Source: Candidatus Methanoperedens sp. (lineage in GTDB: Archaea > Halobacteriota > Methanosarcinia > Methanosarcinales > Methanoperedenaceae). From it: 53,833 nucleotides of DNA. The stretch is from assembly GCA_026552955.1 (NCBI GenBank), contig JAPMTS010000009.1, positions 1-53,833 of the forward strand. The letters are read 5' to 3'. Position 1 is the stretch's first letter, and every line of letters starts with the position of its first letter. Shown piece by piece: positions 50,541 through 53,833 of the stretch. The notes below the pieces were generated by a model. The model did no database searches. It was not told the DNA's origin and saw only the letters and a program-made list of their open reading frames with translations. The translations under genes were made by a program, and so were the position numbers.

Positions 50541-50761
50541 TAGTTTTTTCCCCTTCCCATTATATAACCCATTATCACTCCACCGACGAATGCCCCTGCC
50601 ATATAAGCAAGAGGATTTTCGCTTATCTTCCCTTCTGCATATTCTTGTTTCTCACCAAGTGTCTTTTCAATTGATTTAGTTAGTTCTTCAATCTTGTTAT
50701 CTATTTTGACGCTCAGGTCATTGAGCGTTTTATTTATCTGCTTTGTTTCTTCTTCTTCCAT
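50540..50761 (-). CDS. DUF883/ElaB-YqjD-like protein
   Basis: 73 residues: an amphipathic helix with Lys/Glu (SVKIDNKIEELTKSIEKTLG) and a C-terminal membrane segment AYMAGAFVGGVIMGYIMGRG. This matches ElaB/YqjD-type proteins that sit on the inner membrane and, in bacteria, bind ribosomes in stationary phase. Start is ATG with AGGT upstream. The C-terminal GRGKN stop overlaps the next gene. Likely bacterial-type stress factor. Confidence 0.7.
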   Translation of the reverse strand: MEEEETKQINKTLNDLSVKIDNKIEELTKSIEKTLGEKQEYAEGKISENPLAYMAGAFVGGVIMGYIMGRGKN

Positions 50762-50835
50762 AAAGTAACCTCCACAATGTAATTTATGTAAGTAGGTATA
50801 TATATATACCTACTTTTCAGTCCTGCTTTGCGACC

Positions 50836-51546
50836 TCAGCGAGGGGCCCTCTCACGCTCCAGGGCTGTGATGCGTTTCTCCAGGCTGGCAAGTTGCGGCT
50901 CCAGTGCAGTGACACGCGGCTCCAGCGAGGTGGTAGCACCGGAGCGCGTGCCCTCAAGCGAGGCTAAGCGCCTTTCCTGCGCCGCGTCACGAGCTGCTTG
51001 CAGTTCCTCCTCGTGGATCTTGAGGACGCTGATAGTGTCCCGCAGCGTCAAGAAAAGGTACACAGATGCGGCAGTCAGGATGAGTATGGAAGCTCCGATC
51101 ACGAAAAAAGCCTCACGCGGGGAGAAAATGCCGGCGCTTTGGGTGCCATAATAGCCCATCAAGAATACCACGATCAGGCCCGCGAGGACCAGCCCACCCA
51201 GCAACGAGTAGGGATAGCTGATGTCTTTCACTTTGATTCCCTGCCGGATATCTTTCTTTTCTTGCTCGGTATCTTTGTATATGTTCAGTTTACTATTTTC
51301 AGTCTTCACAATGAATTCATCAGTTCTAACCTTGTTGATTGTTAAGGTTACCTTGGTATTTTCATTGTTAAGTTTTAGCGAAAGAGAGTTCTTTTCAGTC
51401 GCTACTTTTATCTCATTGTTATCGATTTTTTCAATTTTTGCGGTTCTTACCCAATCGACACCATAGTTCTGTTCCAGATACTCCATGAGTTTTCCATTCT
51501 CTTTTCCCGGAACGTTGTCCCAGCTAAATAAATACATATATTCCAC
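50836..51546 (-). CDS. Two-domain membrane protein with soluble N-domain and coiled-coil C-terminus
   Basis: 236 residues. Residues 1-95 form a beta-rich domain (YMYLFSWDNVPGKENGKLME start, with repeated KxEKIDNNEIKV-type strands), residues 115-175 two membrane segments (LGGLVLAGLIVVFLMGYYG and FFVIGASILILTAASVYLF), and the rest a coiled coil with a repeated SLE-R-ALE pattern (TTSLEPRVTALEPQLASLEK). Not recognised as a known family. The C-terminal 50 residues are GC-rich compared with the rest, suggesting fusion or recombination. Confidence 0.6.
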   Translation of the reverse strand: MEYMYLFSWDNVPGKENGKLMEYLEQNYGVDWVRTAKIEKIDNNEIKVATEKNSLSLKLNNENTKVTLTINKVRTDEFIVKTENSKLNIYKDTEQEKKDIRQGIKVKDISYPYSLLGGLVLAGLIVVFLMGYYGTQSAGIFSPREAFFVIGASILILTAASVYLFLTLRDTISVLKIHEEELQAARDAAQERRLASLEGTRSGATTSLEPRVTALEPQLASLEKRITALERERAPR

Positions 51547-51688
51547 TCCTTGCTTAATAGCAATTAATTACAGATAACAATCATTTCCAATAACACAACG
51601 ATATATTAGAAAACAATTGTAACCCATTTATTAAAAGATGCATTATCACATATAAATCTATTGGATACCAAAGCATACGTGTGTTAAC

Positions 51689-51730
51689 TGGTGGTTATCG
51701 AGAATTTTTAGTAGGCGTTGGTAACCACCA
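51689..51730. promoter_or_regulatory. Inverted repeat TGGTGGTTA/TAACCACCA
   Basis: TGGTGGTTA at 51689-51697 is exactly complementary to TAACCACCA at 51722-51730, with a 24-bp loop. It lies in the gap 51547-51879 between divergent genes. It may be an operator for the LEA-like gene or for the gene at 50836. The gap otherwise holds AT-rich promoter-like sequence; no gene is seen. Confidence 0.5.
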
Positions 51731-51879
51731 AAAATTGATCAGGAAAAGTATTTATCATATTAATAGTATAGTATTATTGGGTAACGGGTTAGAGAATGTA
51801 TCAAGAGTACATGTAAATGGTGCAATGATTCATTTCTTTCTCCTGCGATAAATGCCTAAATAAAATAAGGAGATACAAT

Positions 51880-52017
51880 ATGGTAGATATAACAAAGGAA
51901 GCAGAAGCAAAAGCAAAGGAAGCAGCGGCAAAAGCAAAGGAAGCAGCAGGGAAAGCTAAGGAAGAAGGAGCAAGTAAGGCAAAAAAAGCAAGTGAAGAAA
52001 TAACAGAAAAAATTTAA
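51880..52017 (+). CDS. LEA-like Lys/Ala-rich small protein (45 aa)
   Basis: 45 residues: MVDITKEAEAKAKEAAAKAK then EAAGKAKEEGASKAKKASEE and ITEKI. Alternating AK/AE units form an amphipathic, highly charged helix lacking cysteine and aromatics, as in late-embryogenesis-abundant type and similar protectants. AAGGAG lies seven bases before the ATG. The reverse-strand frame is spurious. Likely a stress protectant; a family match is inferred from composition. Confidence 0.7.
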   Translation: MVDITKEAEAKAKEAAAKAKEAAGKAKEEGASKAKKASEEITEKI

Positions 52018-52025
52018 ATTAGAGT

Positions 52026-52052
52026 GAGAGAAACGCATCCTGCGTTATCTCT
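52026..52052 (+). terminator. Hairpin after the LEA-like gene
   Basis: AACGCA-TCC-TGCGTT with outer GAGA/TCTC pairs (GAGAGAAACGCATCC then TGCGTTATCTC), followed by TTT. It lies about 10 bp past the stop of the LEA-like gene and fits an intrinsic terminator. Confidence 0.5.
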
Positions 52053-52130
52053 TTCCGGGAGTGTAAACTTTTTTGCTGATAACCTTGCTTGGTGTTTCTG
52101 TTGAATAATTGCACAGATCCCCGCTCAGCA

Positions 52131-52652
52131 TCATTCCAATTCCATTATTTCGTGCACAATTCCTTTTTCAATCGCTTCTTCGGCAGTTATAACTATCCAG
52201 TCTTTTGAAAGCAAACGCTCAATTTCAGCATCAGATAATCTTGTTTCTTTTTTGTAAAGTGTTTTAACTTTAGTATTACCTGTCCTGAAAAACGTAGTTT
52301 TTTCTTCCAAATCATATTCGGACATTTCTCCATCGAAAGGATAAGTCATTCGATGCACTAAAAAAGTCGTATTCTCAAAACATATCCTTTTAGAGCCAGC
52401 AAGTAAAACTGTAACAGCCGAAGATGCTACGGTTGAAAGCCCGACAGTGGTTAAGGATATTTTATTGAATTTTATCCACTGATAGAAAGCCAAAGAAGCA
52501 TTAACACTGCCTCCAATGCTGTCTATAAGAATTGTAACGTCTTTTGTCTTATTCTCTTTTATACCTGTTTCTATCGCTTTAATTATTTCGGCAAGCTTGG
52601 AAGAATCTATAGCTCCTATCCAGTTTATTTTTGTTCCATCTGTTTCTTTCAT
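52131..52652 (-). CDS. ClpP-type serine protease
   Basis: 173 residues of ClpP/crotonase-fold protease. Catalytic Ser77 is in TVASSAVTVL, His100 in FLVHRMTYP and Asp151 in SKDWIVITAEEA; GGSVNASLAFY is the oxyanion-strand region. ATG 52652 has AAGGAG upstream; the longer frame from 52709 adds 19 residues with no ribosome site. Classical ClpP is bacterial; here no ClpX is adjacent, so it could be a ClpP-like peptidase working alone. Probably acquired with the stress island. Confidence 0.85.
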   Translation of the reverse strand: MKETDGTKINWIGAIDSSKLAEIIKAIETGIKENKTKDVTILIDSIGGSVNASLAFYQWIKFNKISLTTVGLSTVASSAVTVLLAGSKRICFENTTFLVHRMTYPFDGEMSEYDLEEKTTFFRTGNTKVKTLYKKETRLSDAEIERLLSKDWIVITAEEAIEKGIVHEIMELE

Positions 52653-52755
52653 ATTTATCTCCTTTTTTCCCCATAAACAAATCAACCTCAAATTGATTAA
52701 CTTGTACATTCGCCTATAAAATAGTATTTGTAATCATTATTATAGTTAACAAAAC

Positions 52756-53013
52756 ATGGTACGATCATCGCAAAAGAAAATGGCGAAACAACAAGAAAAA
52801 GGCATGTTTGCCGGAGGCAATGCAGTTAATGGTTCATCAACCGTTATCAGCGCATTGGACGCAGGCAAAATAGCGGCGCAGGCGATAGATGAGTACCTGA
52901 AAGTGAAATGGTCATATTACCAGGATTTGCGCCCAATTTCCGGATTTGAGAATGTCATTCTGGCTTCAGAGCCAAAAGCAAACGAAAAGATTATTAACAT
53001 TGGTTTCAAATAA
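52756..53013 (+). pseudogene. C-terminal fragment of GltD-like/FAD-dependent oxidoreductase
   Basis: 85 codons. The part FAGGNAVNGSSTVISALDAG KIAAQAIDEYL matches the C-terminal end of NAD(P)-binding small-subunit-type oxidoreductases (glutamate synthase GltD, sulfide dehydrogenase alpha), where it binds the nucleotide. The usual ~400 residues before it are missing. It begins with an ATG but the Rossmann domains are absent, so a functional enzyme is unlikely. Flanked by the ClpP-like and the Lmo0937-like genes. Confidence 0.55.
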
Positions 53014-53035
53014 TATCTATAAGGAGGTTAGAAAA

Positions 53036-53185
53036 ATGGATTTAATAACAACATTAGTAGTGATTCTGTTGATCCTGTGGTTATTGGGATCGCTCGGTTC
53101 AGTTGGTGGCTTAATTCATATATTGCTGGTCATTGCCATCATCCTGATACTGCTCAGAATCATTGAAGGGCGCAGACCGTTATAG
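53036..53185 (+). CDS. Lmo0937-family small membrane protein (49 aa)
   Basis: 49 residues: MDLITTLVVILLILWLLGSL, then GSVGGLIHILLVIAIILILL and RIIEGRRPL. Same two-helix topology and tail as the gene at 47396 and the partial copy at 53756. Strong AAGGAGGT Shine-Dalgarno upstream. Function unknown, found with stress genes. Confidence 0.85.
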   Translation: MDLITTLVVILLILWLLGSLGSVGGLIHILLVIAIILILLRIIEGRRPL

Positions 53186-53288
53186 CAGACTCGACCTGAG
53201 GGAAAGATTGAATAAGGGCATGTTGCCATCATTCACTTTCTACTCTTTTTTTAATTTTTGGAATTACCGCTTCATTTTCGATGGAGCA

Positions 53289-53700
53289 TCATATCTTGAA
53301 TCGAAGCAAGCCACCAACGCCGCCCAACTCGTGCAATATTGGATTATCATCAACGAACTATATTTTTGTGTCTGTCCGTTCAGCAAAATCGATTATCTCT
53401 TCTATCACATCGACCTGCGACACTTTACCGCTGCAGTTTGGACATTTATCATTTATACCGGAATCAAAAAGCAACCTCTGGAAACGCGCCTGCGACATCC
53501 CGCCTTTTTTTATGCTTATTCATGATATCTTTGGCGATCTTGTTTATATCCTCAATCCTGCCAGAGGAAACCACATATATTCTTGCCCGATGATTGTCCA
53601 GGATGACCAGTCCGAGTGTTTCATAGTCTTCTATCAATTTTACAATTGGTCGTATATACGGCGATGTATTCATGACCATCAGTTCTTCAACTGGCATCCC
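53289..53700 (-). pseudogene. eRF1/Vms1-like protein, broken
   Basis: Frame from about 53700 reads MPVEELMVMNTSPYIRPIVKL and LGLVILDNHRARIYVV, a pattern of the eRF1 domain-2 region. Then a frameshift is needed at KHKK (KGGMSQARFQRL) to continue the RFQR motif, a cysteine pair CPNCSGK follows, then an in-frame TAG before FVDDNPILHELGGVGGLLRF, the C-terminal eRF1-like end. The N-terminal domain is missing and the middle is shortened. A decayed release-factor paralogue. Confidence 0.65.
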
Positions 53701-53755
53701 CAATTTGTACGCTTTAAAAAAAAAAGAATTATAGATATATAAACTTTGTTTGCGA

Positions 53756-53833
53756 TTATAACGGTCTACGCCCTTCGATGATTCTGAGCAGAACCAATAT
53801 GATAGCAATGACCAATAATATGTGGATTAAGCT
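53756..53833 (-). CDS. Lmo0937-family small membrane protein, partial at window edge
   Basis: The last 26 codons (SLIHILLVIAIILVLLRIIE GRRPL, then TAA) match the gene at 53036. The start lies outside the window. Third member of this family within 6.5 kb. Reading direction is opposite to that of the 53036 copy. Confidence 0.75.
   Translation of the reverse strand, partial: SLIHILLVIAIILVLLRIIEGRRPL

Noticed and set aside
51856-52038. 60-codon minus-strand frame rich in Cys and Phe
   Set aside because: Mirror of the Lys/Ala-rich LEA-like gene on the plus strand.
53289-53700. TAG read as pyrrolysine in the eRF1-like gene
   Set aside because: A frameshift and missing N-terminal domain are also needed, so decay explains the stop better.

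Overview
This window is a piece of an archaeal chromosome. Information processing is archaeal throughout: Orc1/Cdc6, RadA, three-OB RPA, RFC small subunit, 20S proteasome alpha, GatD, LSm, a tRNA-Trp gene with a box C/D intron, and S26B signal peptidases. A class III polyhydroxyalkanoate locus, a DmrX-like flavoprotein, a c-type cytochrome-like secreted protein and families typical of Methanosarcinales point to an anaerobic methanotroph of the Candidatus Methanoperedens (ANME-2d) type. That assignment is inference from gene content; no rRNA or mcr gene is present. No CRISPR array or rRNA was seen.

Layout. 1-3.9 kb: tandem signal peptidases, then orc1/cdc6 facing an AT-rich origin with five ORB-like elements. 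3.9-9.8 kb: an Rsm22-like methyltransferase whose first ~16 codons are the right end of an IS200/IS605 element (tnpA broken, tnpB full length), followed by decaying toxin-antitoxin pieces and a phosphoglycolate phosphatase. 9.9-14.8 kb: radA, rpa, psmA and a succinate dehydrogenase/fumarate reductase flavoprotein, with another ORB-like element between radA and rpa. 14.9-18.6 kb: UPF0175/PIN pair, an orphan IS605 tip, tRNA-Thr and tRNA-Arg, DUF1464, gatD. 18.7-19.4 kb: an array of four hairpin units, three separated by ~213-bp periods, each preceded by a TATA-like box at constant distance. This looks like a small-RNA gene array and is the strongest candidate for something undescribed. 19.4-32 kb: core metabolism (moaC, nnr, threonine synthase, SAMP, hisI, sucCD, isocitrate dehydrogenase), rfcS and regulators.

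32.9-41 kb: tRNA-Trp with a C/D guide intron, then a six-iteron dyad around a TATA-like box upstream of a surface Ig-like protein, then LSm, dmrX and purC, then an accessory stretch with hairpins, small membrane/secreted proteins, a secreted CxxCH protein, an IS200 remnant and tRNA-Asp. 41-47 kb: PHA operon reading leftward (unknown gene, long repeat-containing PhaE, PhaE, PhaC, SDR, C-terminally truncated thiolase, SDR). 47.4-53.8 kb: an envelope/stress island resembling bacterial CsbD/DUF883/holin-like/Lmo0937/AI-2E gene sets, with a LEA-like peptide, a ClpP-type protease and decayed fragments of a GltD-like oxidoreductase and an eRF1-like protein.

Working together: origin, Orc1, RPA, RadA and RFC give the replication and repair core. 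SucCD, isocitrate dehydrogenase and the flavoprotein serve central carbon flow. PhaC/PhaE with the SDR reductases make storage polymer, although the local thiolase lacks its C-terminal catalytic part, so acetoacetyl-CoA probably comes from another thiolase.
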